A DNA stretch of 45,176 nucleotides from Methanobacteriota archaeon (GTDB lineage: Archaea; Thermoplasmatota; Poseidoniia; Poseidoniales; Poseidoniaceae). Each line of letters starts with the position of its first letter. Position 1 is the first letter of the stretch. Below the pieces are notes generated by a model. That model was not told where the DNA came from. It did not search any database and worked only from the letters and a program-made list of their open reading frames with translations. Shown piece by piece: positions 26,282 to 36,600 of the stretch. Location: NCBI GenBank assembly GCA_018662825.1, contig JABJFI010000019.1, positions 1-45,176 of the forward strand. The letters are read 5' to 3'. A program made the position numbers and the translations under genes.

Positions 26282-29200
26282 ATGTGCACGGTGTTCAAAA
26301 TGTCTCTAAGTCACAATCAAATGGCCTATGCTGCAATCATCTCTACATTGATTTTTGGTTCGCTTTTTGTTGGTTTTTCCGGCTTATTCCAAACAAGTGA
26401 AGGAATTGGTGGATTCGAAAGTGCCGCAGAAGAAGACTTGATTGGCTCAGGAACTGGAGTGTCTGATGCAGTAGACACGGACGGAGACGGATTATCGGAT
26501 ATACTTGAGAATACACAATATGGAACAGACCCTGATCTCCCTGATACTGATTTCGATGGGATGAGCGATGGTTGGGAAGTCGCCCATGGTCTAAACCCAA
26601 ATGATAATGGAGAATCCGATGATCTCCTTCAAGACCCTTCACAAATTGAGGACACTGATGATGCGAGTATAGAAAACGAAACAGATTCATGGCCTGACCC
26701 TGAACAAGGTCCAAACGGCGACCCAGACCATGATGGACTTACAAATAAGGCTGAAGAGGAACTTGGAACTGACCCTCAACGCTCAGACACAGATAACGAT
26801 GGACTTAATGACCGGTGGGAATCCATTTATTCGCATTCAGTCCAAACACCTGGCGGAGATGTGACTCTATTCAATCCACTAAACGGCAATTGGGATTGCT
26901 TACTACTCGACCAAGCAATGGAGGATACTCTGTCAACATTCTATGATTCGGATGAGGCGTTACCATCTTGGGATGAACTTGCCAACCCTGAGGGCTCACA
27001 TTCTTGCGATATGGTACTCGATACCGATGAAGATGGTCTTCCAAATTTCCAAGAAGAACTTTATGGCACAAATCCAACAACTCGGGATTCCGATATGGAT
27101 TTGCTTGACGATATTGTAGAAATTGGAAATCTCACAGCAACCTTACTTACAGGAGTTGGTGAAAATTGTAATGTCCCTCTTCTTGACCCAATTACTCGTG
27201 AATCCCCATTTGCCGGTGTTGACCCCTCGTGGTTCTTGATGGATATGGATGGGGATGGATTCCTCAACGGCCCATCGGATTGGGACACCGACGGCGATGG
27301 AATGCCAGATGGTTTCGAATTTTGTTACTCAAATTCGGCCGACCACCCTTCTAAACAAATCACTCCAACAATTCTTTCGAGCCACACATTGAATCCTTCT
27401 AATGCCTCTGATGGCTATGGAGATTGGGACGAAGACGGATTGAATAATTTTGAAGAATACCAAGTTGCAAATCTGTTTGGTCCAACCAATTTCACTTCAC
27501 CTTGGCGCCTCGACACCGACCTTGATGGAATGCCAGATGGTTGGGAATCTACCAATGGCCTTCATCCACGTGATGGTGCTAACGGAGATGTCGACCCAGA
27601 CCATGATGGCTGGGATGTTGACGGAGATGGTGGAGTCTTTTACAGCACTCTTGAATCAACAACAATTGTCATTGGAATTGATGTTTTGAAAGACCAATGG
27701 GTAGAAGCCAATGCAACAGTTGCTCGTGGGCAGATTACGTTGGCAGGTGGTCAAAAGCAAACCATTGCTATGATTGCACCGGTTTCCGGCTATGTCTATC
27801 AAATCGATGTCAGTATTGGGCAAGCAGTAGAATCGAGATTATTCCAATGGATGGAAATTGTAGAACCGGAAGAACAATTCACAAACCTCATGGAATACAA
27901 CGCTCGAGACCAAGATGGTGATGGAATCGCGGAAGGTCGTTCGACTGACCCACTTAATCCTGATACTGACGGTGATGGCCTATTGGACGGAATTGAAGTC
28001 ATGGGCTGGGAAATATTGGTCGTTAACAACGGTGTAATCAAAACATGGGTCACATCAGATCCAGGTTTGTACGATACCGATGAAGATGGTCTTTCAGACT
28101 ATGATGAATTTGCAAATGTTTGTGCAAGTGGTTCAAATGCATCGAATCCAGATACAGATGGAGATGGGGAACTCGACCAAATAGAGGCATTGACTGGATA
28201 TTCTTGGGAAGGTATTGCATATTTCACGAGCCCATGCATGTTTGATACCGACAATGATGGCCTTGAAGATGGTGAAGAAGTCATTGCTGGTAAAGATAAT
28301 TTCCTAACCCATGCAAATAATTCCGATACTGATAATGACAGCTTAGTCGATGGTAACGAAGTTCTGTTTGTCCCACGCCCATTCCAAGACCCTACTAATC
28401 CACTCCTCAATGATACCGATTCAGATGGTATGCTAGATGGTTGGGAAATGCAGGTCAAATCTGCTGAAGATAATACTAACTCGCATAGTTTGTGGGTTGC
28501 AACATCTTCATGGCAGAGACCTGGTTGTGTATCTTCCCAAAACAACGATTGTAGCATGGAAGCGGGAGGCTATGTTTGGCAGAATAACCTAGGTGGTTTC
28601 GTCAATGAAAAGAAGTTCAGCGTATCGGAAATGAACCTTACCGGATTTGTAGTCCCGTTGAACGATTGGTGTAATTGTAATGGCCGTTGGGCCTTAGACC
28701 CTGCACTTGACTCTCTCAAAGATGATACTTTTGACATAGACAATGATTCTCTTGCAAACGGTGCTGAAGCACCTGATAAGTGGAATACAAACCCTGTTGA
28801 TGATGATACCGACAATGATGGCCTCCCTGATGGATGGGAAGTCTATTACTCAGGGCTCGCTCTCGAAAATGGTCTGGTCGATAATGGGACCATTGATGCC
28901 TACGGTGCTCGTGGTGTGATGGACCCTTCTATGCCGGACAGCGATTTGGATGGAATAATGGATGGGGAAGAAGACCCTGATGATGATGGATTGAATCGTT
29001 CAGGACTGATAAAGAAGTACTGTTCTGGATATAATGATACATCTAACTCTGATTGCAATATTGACCCTGACACTCCTGACGGAAAGAAATTCTACGATAA
29101 CCTCGAGAATTATACAAATCTTGAGGAAAAGCAAAATGGAACTAATCCAATTACCAACGATACAGATGGTGATGGTTGGAATGACGGTCCAGAAGTTTAT

Positions 29201-29401
29201 TATCAAGATCATGACGATGATGGTATGGCAACAGGTTGGGAATATCACTTCCAGTTTGACCCTGATGACCCTGCTGATCGTATGATTGACACTGATGGTG
29301 ATGGACACGTCAATTTCTGTGAATTCAAATGGGATACTAACCCAAGAAACCCTACCAGTTTCCCTGGCCAAGGTGAATTGTGCGACCCATTTGCACAATG
29401 A
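26282..29401 (+). CDS. Giant secreted protein of thrombospondin type 3-like calcium repeats
   Basis: About 1039 residues (ATG 26282; ATG 26300 also possible). A single hydrophobic stretch near residues 14-36 (MAYAAIISTLIFGSLFVGF) exports or anchors it. The rest is built from more than twenty acidic repeats of the form DTDGDGLxDGxE, often followed by GTDP or NPxxxD. Such repeats bind Ca2+ through the Asp side chains and make stiff rods. A repeat-free stretch near 475-535 (WVEANATVARGQITLAGGQK) reads as a beta-rich insert. There is no C-terminal helix, so any anchoring is N-terminal. Asn-x-Ser/Thr sites are frequent. Role as adhesin, coat or stalk is inference. It is followed closely by a PKD-like anchored protein. 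Confidence 0.88.
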   Translation: MCTVFKMSLSHNQMAYAAIISTLIFGSLFVGFSGLFQTSEGIGGFESAAEEDLIGSGTGVSDAVDTDGDGLSDILENTQYGTDPDLPDTDFDGMSDGWEVAHGLNPNDNGESDDLLQDPSQIEDTDDASIENETDSWPDPEQGPNGDPDHDGLTNKAEEELGTDPQRSDTDNDGLNDRWESIYSHSVQTPGGDVTLFNPLNGNWDCLLLDQAMEDTLSTFYDSDEALPSWDELANPEGSHSCDMVLDTDEDGLPNFQEELYGTNPTTRDSDMDLLDDIVEIGNLTATLLTGVGENCNVPLLDPITRESPFAGVDPSWFLMDMDGDGFLNGPSDWDTDGDGMPDGFEFCYSNSADHPSKQITPTILSSHTLNPSNASDGYGDWDEDGLNNFEEYQVANLFGPTNFTSPWRLDTDLDGMPDGWESTNGLHPRDGANGDVDPDHDGWDVDGDGGVFYSTLESTTIVIGIDVLKDQWVEANATVARGQITLAGGQKQTIAMIAPVSGYVYQIDVSIGQAVESRLFQWMEIVEPEEQFTNLMEYNARDQDGDGIAEGRSTDPLNPDTDGDGLLDGIEVMGWEILVVNNGVIKTWVTSDPGLYDTDEDGLSDYDEFANVCASGSNASNPDTDGDGELDQIEALTGYSWEGIAYFTSPCMFDTDNDGLEDGEEVIAGKDNFLTHANNSDTDNDSLVDGNEVLFVPRPFQDPTNPLLNDTDSDGMLDGWEMQVKSAEDNTNSHSLWVATSSWQRPGCVSSQNNDCSMEAGGYVWQNNLGGFVNEKKFSVSEMNLTGFVVPLNDWCNCNGRWALDPALDSLKDDTFDIDNDSLANGAEAPDKWNTNPVDDDTDNDGLPDGWEVYYSGLALENGLVDNGTIDAYGARGVMDPSMPDSDLDGIMDGEEDPDDDGLNRSGLIKKYCSGYNDTSNSDCNIDPDTPDGKKFYDNLENYTNLEEKQNGTNPITNDTDGDGWNDGPEVYYQDHDDDGMATGWEYHFQFDPDDPADRMIDTDGDGHVNFCEFKWDTNPRNPTSFPGQGELCDPFAQ

Positions 29402-29464
29402 TTTGGCTCCTAAATCATGCATATTGTCCGAACATTGATGTTTGGTTGTTGCAGAGATGAATAC

Positions 29465-31000
29465 ATGGGGGAACCAAGAAGATGGGTAATGTTCGCACTC
29501 TTGTGCTTGCTCATTCCACTCTACCAAGCCCCTCTTGTTCAAGCTGTACCAAATCGCAATTCACCTGATTTGACTTTTTTCCAACAGGATGGAATGTCAT
29601 TTAACGAGACGTTGTATTTGAATGGCAGTTCTGATTTCCCCTTGACCGATTCTGAATGGCTTTTAGTTCTTCATAGTTCTAATAACTCACTTGTACAGTT
29701 GGATTCTGGCAAACTAACCAGTGTGACAGCAGTTAGTGAAGATAGGTGGGATTGGGAACTTGAACTGAACATTTCGTCCTATGACTGCACTTGTGAACTA
29801 ATTATCACCGATTTCAAACCCAATCACCCGATTCAAGTTTCAAGAATTGTATATCTTGGTTCTCAAAATCATCATCCTTTTATTCTCCCGTTCCATCCTC
29901 CCTTTTTACTCCTTTCAGATCACGATATTGAACTTGAAATACCTGTGATTTCTCCACAACAAACCAGTTCGGAGGTATTTGTGAACTTGGGAGTATGTTC
30001 TGCTCCTGATGGAATCTGTCTTGGTGAAATGGTAGACTTTTCCAATTTCAATTTGAGTTCCAACACTCAGTCCTTGCAACTTTTATTCGAGCAGGACAAT
30101 CTTGACCTTGATGACGGATATTGGCTTTTCAACATCACCGTAGTCGATTCCCTCTTACGCTCTTCGAATACAGAATATTTTCTCTTGCTCATTGATCAAA
30201 ACATTCCGCAAGTAACTTTGGCATGTGATCTTGATTCTATCGCTGTTTCTGGAGATTTAACTGAAACTAATTCAAGCGTTAATACAGTCAAAGAAAATTC
30301 ACCAATTTCCTTTTCAGCATCAGTAGAGGATGGATATTTGGGTGGCGAGAATGTCCTTACTTGGACATTACTTCTACCGGACGGCTCACGTCGCCCTTTG
30401 ACATCCGATGAGAGAGTATCGGATACACTGATTTCATTGAATCCAGATGTACCAGGTACTTGGGTTGTGGAATTATTAGTTCGAGACACTGTTGGCTGGT
30501 TAGTCCATTCTTCAGTTCAATTTGAAGTTGAGAATCTAGCACCAGTCATCCAATTAGAATTGGACACATTTGTATTAACTGAAGGTTCAATCGTCACACT
30601 AACTTCGGGAGATGTATGGGAACTCAACAGCAGCAAAACCTCTGATACAATCAATGATGATTCAGATTTACTTCACACATGGTATGTGAATGGCAATACT
30701 TTGGTTACTGGAAAATCCACCTTACAATCGTCAGATTTTTCTGAAACAGGTACTTACGATGTTCGTTTGGTTGTACAAGACAATGATGGAGCAAGCAGTG
30801 AAATTTCATTCCAAGTACATATTTCAGATGTAGCCACATCGAATACAATGAGTACACAGGCACTAATGCTCTCAGGTTCAGTGGTAATTATTGCTATTAT
30901 TCTCATTGGATTCTTGGTTAATACATCTAGAAAACATGCAAATCAAACCGTTGTTCCTAAATGGGTTGCCAAAGAATCAGCGAAGGATTCCGAAGATTAG
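29465..31000 (+). CDS. Membrane-anchored surface protein with PKD-like domain
   Basis: 511 residues. A signal helix (VMFALLCLLIPLYQAPLVQA) is followed by about 430 residues of beta-type sequence outside, then a C-terminal helix (LMLSGSVVIIAIILIGFLV) and a short basic tail inside. Residues ~370-465 resemble a PKD/Ig-like domain, with an Ala-Pro-Val start and the closing GTYDVRLVVQDNDGASSE. Many NxS/T sites. The start is ATG 29465 as the upstream codons give no signal-like sequence. It lies 63 bases after the calcium-repeat gene and is likely cotranscribed, which suggests that the two act together at the surface. Confidence 0.78.
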   Translation: MGEPRRWVMFALLCLLIPLYQAPLVQAVPNRNSPDLTFFQQDGMSFNETLYLNGSSDFPLTDSEWLLVLHSSNNSLVQLDSGKLTSVTAVSEDRWDWELELNISSYDCTCELIITDFKPNHPIQVSRIVYLGSQNHHPFILPFHPPFLLLSDHDIELEIPVISPQQTSSEVFVNLGVCSAPDGICLGEMVDFSNFNLSSNTQSLQLLFEQDNLDLDDGYWLFNITVVDSLLRSSNTEYFLLLIDQNIPQVTLACDLDSIAVSGDLTETNSSVNTVKENSPISFSASVEDGYLGGENVLTWTLLLPDGSRRPLTSDERVSDTLISLNPDVPGTWVVELLVRDTVGWLVHSSVQFEVENLAPVIQLELDTFVLTEGSIVTLTSGDVWELNSSKTSDTINDDSDLLHTWYVNGNTLVTGKSTLQSSDFSETGTYDVRLVVQDNDGASSEISFQVHISDVATSNTMSTQALMLSGSVVIIAIILIGFLVNTSRKHANQTVVPKWVAKESAKDSED

Positions 31001-31060
31001 AAATTTGAAATTGTATTGTTCAATGCAATTATTGAATACTGTCGAACTACTCGCATTGAC

Positions 31061-32431
31061 ATGAACGAAGCCGCGCTTAGGAACATTGGCCCGATGCCAG
31101 TGGAAATTTCGCATGACGAATTCAAAGCTAGACAGCAACGCTTGACATCACAGTTGCGACCGGAAGATGTCTTAATTCTGTGTGCTGCAGAAGAATCTAC
31201 GCATTCCAATGATGTACACTACCCTTTTCGAACAATGAGCGATATGTTGTATTTTGTGGGCTGGAGTGAGCCTGAGGCAATCTTTGTTCTTCGTTGCGTT
31301 GATGGTTCTTGGGTATCTACTCTTTTTGTTCAACCCAAAGACACCCTAAAAGAAATCTGGGAAGGTCGAAGGCCAGGTGTTGAAGGGGCATTAGAGAATT
31401 GGCCAATTGATGAGGCACATTCCAAAGACGACTGGACAAATCTATTATCTTCATATATCGAGAAATCGCATCGAATTTTATTGCGAACAGGAGTTCGTGA
31501 GGATGTCGATGAATTCATCCGAGAGGCAATTGACCGACGGGATAGATCACGGCAGCATTTTGGAACAGGGCCAGTTTCTCTTGAAGATCCCAGTTCAAGA
31601 ATTTCTGAACTTCGTTTACGGAAATCTCCCGCTGAAATTGAACAGATGAGATTTGCCTCAGATGTGAGTAGTTATGCCCACGTCGCTGCAATGCGCCATT
31701 CACGTCCTGGTCGAATGGAATACCAATTCCAATCTACGATAGAGGGATTTTTTGTATATGCTGGTACATCTGGCTGGGCCTACCCCTCAATAGTTGGGTG
31801 TGGTGATAATGCAACTGTATTACACTACAAGGAAAATAATGATGTGTGTGAGGATGGTGAAATAATTTTAATCGATGCAGGGGCAGAATTCCGCGGATAT
31901 GCTGCTGATATTACCCGCTCTTGGCCTATTAATGGAAAGTTTAGTGATGCACAAAAAGAAATTTACCAACTCGTATTGGATGCACAGTATGCTGCAATTG
32001 ATTGTTGTCGAGTCGGACAAGAATATACCGCACCACATGAGGCTGCTCGCAAAGTTCTTGCAGAAGGCTTGATTGAATTGGGAATTATTGAACAAACTCT
32101 CGAAGAAGCATTGGACCCGGAAACAGGCGACCTGCGAAAATGGTATATGCATAATACGAGCCATTGGATAGGGCTCGATGTTCATGATGTTGGAATCTAC
32201 AAACCGAATGGTAAGCCACGCCTACTTGAAGAGGGTATGTGCTTGACTGTGGAGCCAGGACTATATTTTGGTGCTTGGCGACCCGATGTTGATTGCCCTA
32301 AGCGGTATGCGAATCTAGGAATTAGGATTGAAGATGATGTACTGGTTACTTCAGGAGAACCAGATGTTCTCACTTCAGCTTGTCCAAAAACTGTCGAAGA
32401 ACTTGAATCCATAACCGGAAATGCATTTTGA
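31061..32431 (+). CDS. pepP: Xaa-Pro aminopeptidase (PepP-type, M24B)
   Basis: A dimetal peptidase that removes N-terminal residues preceding proline. The N-terminal ~170 residues form the AMP_N domain (ISHDEFKARQQRL, then YPFRTMSDMLYFVGWSEPEA). The catalytic pita-bread domain has all five ligands: Asp in ILIDAGAEF and AADITRSWP, His in TSHWIGLDVHDVG, Glu in VEPGLYF and in IRIEDDV. 456 residues fit bacterial PepP. A TTG at 31016 would add 15 residues, but ATG 31061 is preferred. No signal peptide, so it works in the cytosol, probably on imported peptides. Confidence 0.93.
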   Translation: MNEAALRNIGPMPVEISHDEFKARQQRLTSQLRPEDVLILCAAEESTHSNDVHYPFRTMSDMLYFVGWSEPEAIFVLRCVDGSWVSTLFVQPKDTLKEIWEGRRPGVEGALENWPIDEAHSKDDWTNLLSSYIEKSHRILLRTGVREDVDEFIREAIDRRDRSRQHFGTGPVSLEDPSSRISELRLRKSPAEIEQMRFASDVSSYAHVAAMRHSRPGRMEYQFQSTIEGFFVYAGTSGWAYPSIVGCGDNATVLHYKENNDVCEDGEIILIDAGAEFRGYAADITRSWPINGKFSDAQKEIYQLVLDAQYAAIDCCRVGQEYTAPHEAARKVLAEGLIELGIIEQTLEEALDPETGDLRKWYMHNTSHWIGLDVHDVGIYKPNGKPRLLEEGMCLTVEPGLYFGAWRPDVDCPKRYANLGIRIEDDVLVTSGEPDVLTSACPKTVEELESITGNAF

Positions 32432-32440
32432 GATGGTACT

Positions 32441-33625
32441 ATGAACTGGTTTTCTATTTTGGAACGTCAGGCCTTGTGGCGTCCCGAAACCGCTGAACAG
32501 TTTCGTCTATCGGAGCATGACGCTGTAGAATTGTACACGAATGCCCCCATTCACCAACTGATGAATGCTGCGCATCAAAGGCGCAATGCAATGCATGATT
32601 CTACTAAGGTCACCTATCTTATCGATAGGAATATCAATTACACTAATATCTGCACAATTAATTGCCAATTTTGTTCTTTTTATCGACCTCCAGGTCATGA
32701 TGAAATATATACACAAACCACTGAACAGATATCAGAGCGTATGAAGGAATTAGAAGATATTGAAGGTGTTCGAATATTGATGCAGGGCGGTGTAAACCCG
32801 GAGTTACCATTTGAATGGTATGAGGAGTTAATCCGAGAACTTCGAAGGCTACATCCTAGTATTGCTCTTGATTGCTTTAGTCCAATTGAAATTGAAGGTA
32901 TTGCCGAGGTCAGTAAACTTTCAACACTTGAAGTATTACTTCGATTACAAAATGCTGGCATGCATGGCTTGCCAGGTGGGGGTGCTGAAATGTTAGTAGA
33001 TGAAGTTAGAAAGGATGTCTCTCCGAAAAAAGGTGCACCAGATAATTGGCTTCGTGTAATGGAAGAGGCACAATCGCTTGGTTTGACGACTAGTGCCACA
33101 AATGTAATTGGTTTCGGTGAATCCTTGGCACAAAGAGTGCAGCACATGAGCCGCATTAGGGAATTACAAGACCGTTCACTAAAGCAATTCTCTTGCGGTT
33201 TCACATCTTTTATCGCCTGGCCTGTTCAATTGGAAGTCAACAGTTTTGGACGTCGTAATCGTGGTCAAAACAAAATTCAGTTAGGGGCTGGTTCCACAGA
33301 ATATTTGCGCCATGTGGCTGTTTCACGCCTATTTCTTGACAGTATCCCAAACATTCAATCTTCTTGGCCAACAATGGGTATTAAGATTGCTCAGATGGCA
33401 TTATTTGGTGGAGCGAATGATATTGGCTCGACAATGATGGAAGAAAATGTAGTTTCTGCTTCAGGTACCGACAAATTAAGTGCCTCGGAGCAAGAATTAC
33501 AAACTGTTATCCTCCGAGCAGGATTTATTCCTCAAAGACGAGACAGTGATTATGTATTCCTTGATACCCCCTTGAAAGGAAGTTCCCTAGACGAACTTCA
33601 ATCTCCACCACCTATGCAATATTGA
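32441..33625 (+). CDS. mqnC: Cyclic dehypoxanthinyl futalosine synthase (radical SAM)
   Basis: Radical SAM enzyme of the futalosine route to menaquinone; it cyclises dehypoxanthine futalosine. The cluster motif CTINCQFC (C71, C75, C78) is flanked by the MqnC-type DRNINYTNI and FYRPPGH. Further family signatures are MQGGVNPELPFEWYEELI, GLPGGGAEML, ATNVIGFGE, and the C-terminal GANDIGSTMMEENVVSASG. CofH (coenzyme F420) is the nearest alternative, but the YTNIC and SFYRPPG context fits MqnC. 394 residues, normal length. It begins ten bases after pepP. No other mqn gene is in the window. Confidence 0.9.
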   Translation: MNWFSILERQALWRPETAEQFRLSEHDAVELYTNAPIHQLMNAAHQRRNAMHDSTKVTYLIDRNINYTNICTINCQFCSFYRPPGHDEIYTQTTEQISERMKELEDIEGVRILMQGGVNPELPFEWYEELIRELRRLHPSIALDCFSPIEIEGIAEVSKLSTLEVLLRLQNAGMHGLPGGGAEMLVDEVRKDVSPKKGAPDNWLRVMEEAQSLGLTTSATNVIGFGESLAQRVQHMSRIRELQDRSLKQFSCGFTSFIAWPVQLEVNSFGRRNRGQNKIQLGAGSTEYLRHVAVSRLFLDSIPNIQSSWPTMGIKIAQMALFGGANDIGSTMMEENVVSASGTDKLSASEQELQTVILRAGFIPQRRDSDYVFLDTPLKGSSLDELQSPPPMQY

Positions 33626-33637
33626 ACACAGTTCAAT
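33621..33637. terminator. Hairpin between convergent mqnC and lipoprotein genes
   Basis: ATTGAAC, ACA and GTTCAAT make a perfect seven-base-pair stem with a three-base loop, covering the mqnC stop codon and ending nine bases before the stop of the opposite gene. Being symmetric it could end both transcripts. There is no U-run, so this is tentative. Confidence 0.3.
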
Positions 33638-33645
33638 CTAATGAG

Positions 33646-36600
33646 TCATGATGTGGCGTTGTAGTAGACGACCCAAATTTCCGCGTGAATATTTCGCTGA
33701 CCATTACCAACTCCGTCGGATGGAACATATTCCTGTCCATTGTACAATCCACGATATGTGAGATGATTTACTCCCCCGTTCATATCGCTCCAACCAGTAA
33801 TATCGAAAGTCCATTGCTTGACATCTTGGCCAGCACACCATCCTGCACGTCCATATGGCCACGAACCGAATTGATTAGCGACAACTCCATTGCTCACTTC
33901 ATTTTCACATCCCTCGCTAGAGTGAACGATTGGATGCCATTCATAGGTCGTAAATCCATTTAATGAATAATGATGTTGATGGTCACAAAATTCGGCACAG
34001 TTTGCATTATCCTTTCCAAATCCATGGCCAGTAATAGTGGCGACAATTTCGACCTTGTCTGCCCAAGATGGAACTGTGAAATTTAGGTCGCGTGTATACT
34101 TTGATAGATCATTATAGGTGCCATCAAATTGACCACCGGTAAAGGCAAAGTCAGCACTTTGACCACGAAGTCCACTGCCCCAGTTACTTAGAAGGAAAGT
34201 TACCGTTAGGTCTCCCTTATTCGCTCCTCGATATTTGAATGTTCGATTATCATCATTTTCAAGCATAAAAAGATAGGGTGAAATATCGGTTAACCATTTG
34301 CCTTCACGCCCATATGTCGTAATCCATCGCATGTATTCAGTACCACATGCAGATGCATTATCACGGTCACAGATTCGTAAATTTGCTTCATAGTCCCATT
34401 CATGGCAACCTCCATAAGAACCATCGGATTTTTGGTGTCGATTCGTACGATCATCACACGCATGTTCATGATAGACTTCCAATGTATCATAATCAGTTAG
34501 GTTACTTGGAAATACAGCAGTTGTAGTTGTAGTATGACCACCTTGCCATCCACCAATATGGCGATAAAAATCTAGCACAGATATTTCTTCTATGCCTGTG
34601 TCAGAGCGCCGAATCTCGACAGGGAACTCAGCATTCCATTGATGTGGCTCGTGGATGAGGTGTTTGGGGTCATTATTCGATGAGGTCCATGCGTAAAGCG
34701 AACCAGTTTCCCGAGCCATTTGGAATCGGTCGATACCCATATACAGTGGTGAATTAAAGTTCGAAATCATTTGCCCTAATCCTCCGGAAATACTGTTTGC
34801 TCGCTGGTCAATGTAGTGAATCCGCCCATCCCATTCATCTTCTTCACTTGGATTAAGGGCATTCTCAACAGCCGCTTTTCGATTGACTATGTCAGTATGA
34901 TAAGTAGAATCGAATGAGCCAAAAAACAGATGCACATTATCAGGAAGACCACGAATAAATGGGCCAGGACTTTGGCCCCATGTTGCTGAATTTGAATTAC
35001 CACCTGAATCAGTGTACTTGAACAAAAAGAAATAGACATCATATCCAGTCCATTCCTGTTGGAAATAGAATGTTCCATCCAATGTTGGAACCGAGAAATG
35101 TGGTACTATTTGCATGGGGCCAGTTAGTGTGGAACCACTATTCCAACTGATTGGAGTTTGCACAATTGCACAACCCTCTGAATCAATGGTCCACCTTTCG
35201 GGTGAATTAGGACAAATATCGACATTGGCAAACACCCCATCATCATCTAAATCTGCACATCCCATTGCATTGACAACTAGCCCTAGAGGAGTACCAGGGC
35301 ATTGGTCTTCGAAATCATTTACTCCATCAGAGTCAGTATCTCTTTCAATAGCAGCGCATCCAACCTCATCGACTTGTGAGGCATTGTGCGGTGTTCGCGG
35401 GCATTCATCGAGAATATGCCCAGTAGCATTCACATCAAATACTCCATCGTTGTCATCATCATCGTCCTCAAGTTCATCCGAACAACCATCATCATCGTAG
35501 TCAGAAATATCATTTCGCACCCAATTAGTCACTCCCTTCGGACAGGAATCAACTTCATCGAATAATCCATCATTATCATCATCCAAATCCTCGTCTAAAT
35601 CCGAGCATCCATCTCCGTCCCAATCACTGAATGAACTGGAAGCCCAATTCAAAAGCCCCTTTGGACACGAATCTAAATCATCTAATACCCCGTCATTATC
35701 ATCATCTAAATCCTCATCCGCATCATGGCACCCATCGGTATCATAATCGGCATCTGGTGTGCTAATCCATCCAAAGGAGGTGGGACATAGGTCGAAGTCA
35801 TCCACGACTCCATCATTATCGTCGTCGAGATCTTCTTCAAGGTCGTGACATCCATCGTTGTCTTGATCACTTGCAACAGTAGAACCCCATCCATCCGATT
35901 CTCCATGGCCATTTGGGCATCGGTCATTCACATCTAAAATGCCATCACCATCGGAGTCACCACCTGAATTTTCAAGGACAACTTGTGTTGAGAAGGTATC
36001 ACTTTTCGGGTCAAATTCTCCACATTCTACCACGGTTTCAATAGTAATAGATTCAGATATTTCGGAAAAATCAAGCAGAACTTTCCATGTACCATCGTCA
36101 AGAACATTTGCTGATTTACTCTGTCCAAAGCCATAATTCACCGCCAAGGAACAAGTTGAAAGCGAATTATGTGCAACACTTCCCTCAAACCAGATAATTG
36201 AGGGTTCCTCGAGAGGGATAATCACAGGAGCCGAAAGTACTGGAGCATCTTCTATCGGAGGAATGATGGTGATAGTATGAAAAAGAACATTGGGTTGAGG
36301 TTCAACAAATATAGCACCATTGGTGGGAACGAATTTCACTTGTAATGCATAATCTCCGAGTTCCTCCGGAATAAAACTCAACTGAAATCCAAGTGGATTA
36401 GATTCCCATTCATAGGATTCAAACAGTGATATTTTTGGAGTAATTATCGTAGGTTCAGCAGTCCAATCATCTCCTTCACTATCCACAATGATAGAGAAAA
36501 CTACAGAAGTTCCATCGAGCATCTTAGTATCAGGATTAACACCCCATTCGACAGATAGTTGAACTGTTTTTACAAGGTCCTCACTGTCAAGAGTTTCATC

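Noticed and set aside
32441-33625. CofH (FO synthase subunit) for the radical SAM enzyme
   Set aside because: The DRNINYTNIC and SFYRPPGH context is MqnC-like, and no CofG or F420 genes are near; kept as the alternative.
35450-35880. CRISPR or satellite array from the regular Asp-codon repeats
   Set aside because: The repeats are in frame, diverged and encode calcium loops; there are no unique spacers between identical repeats.
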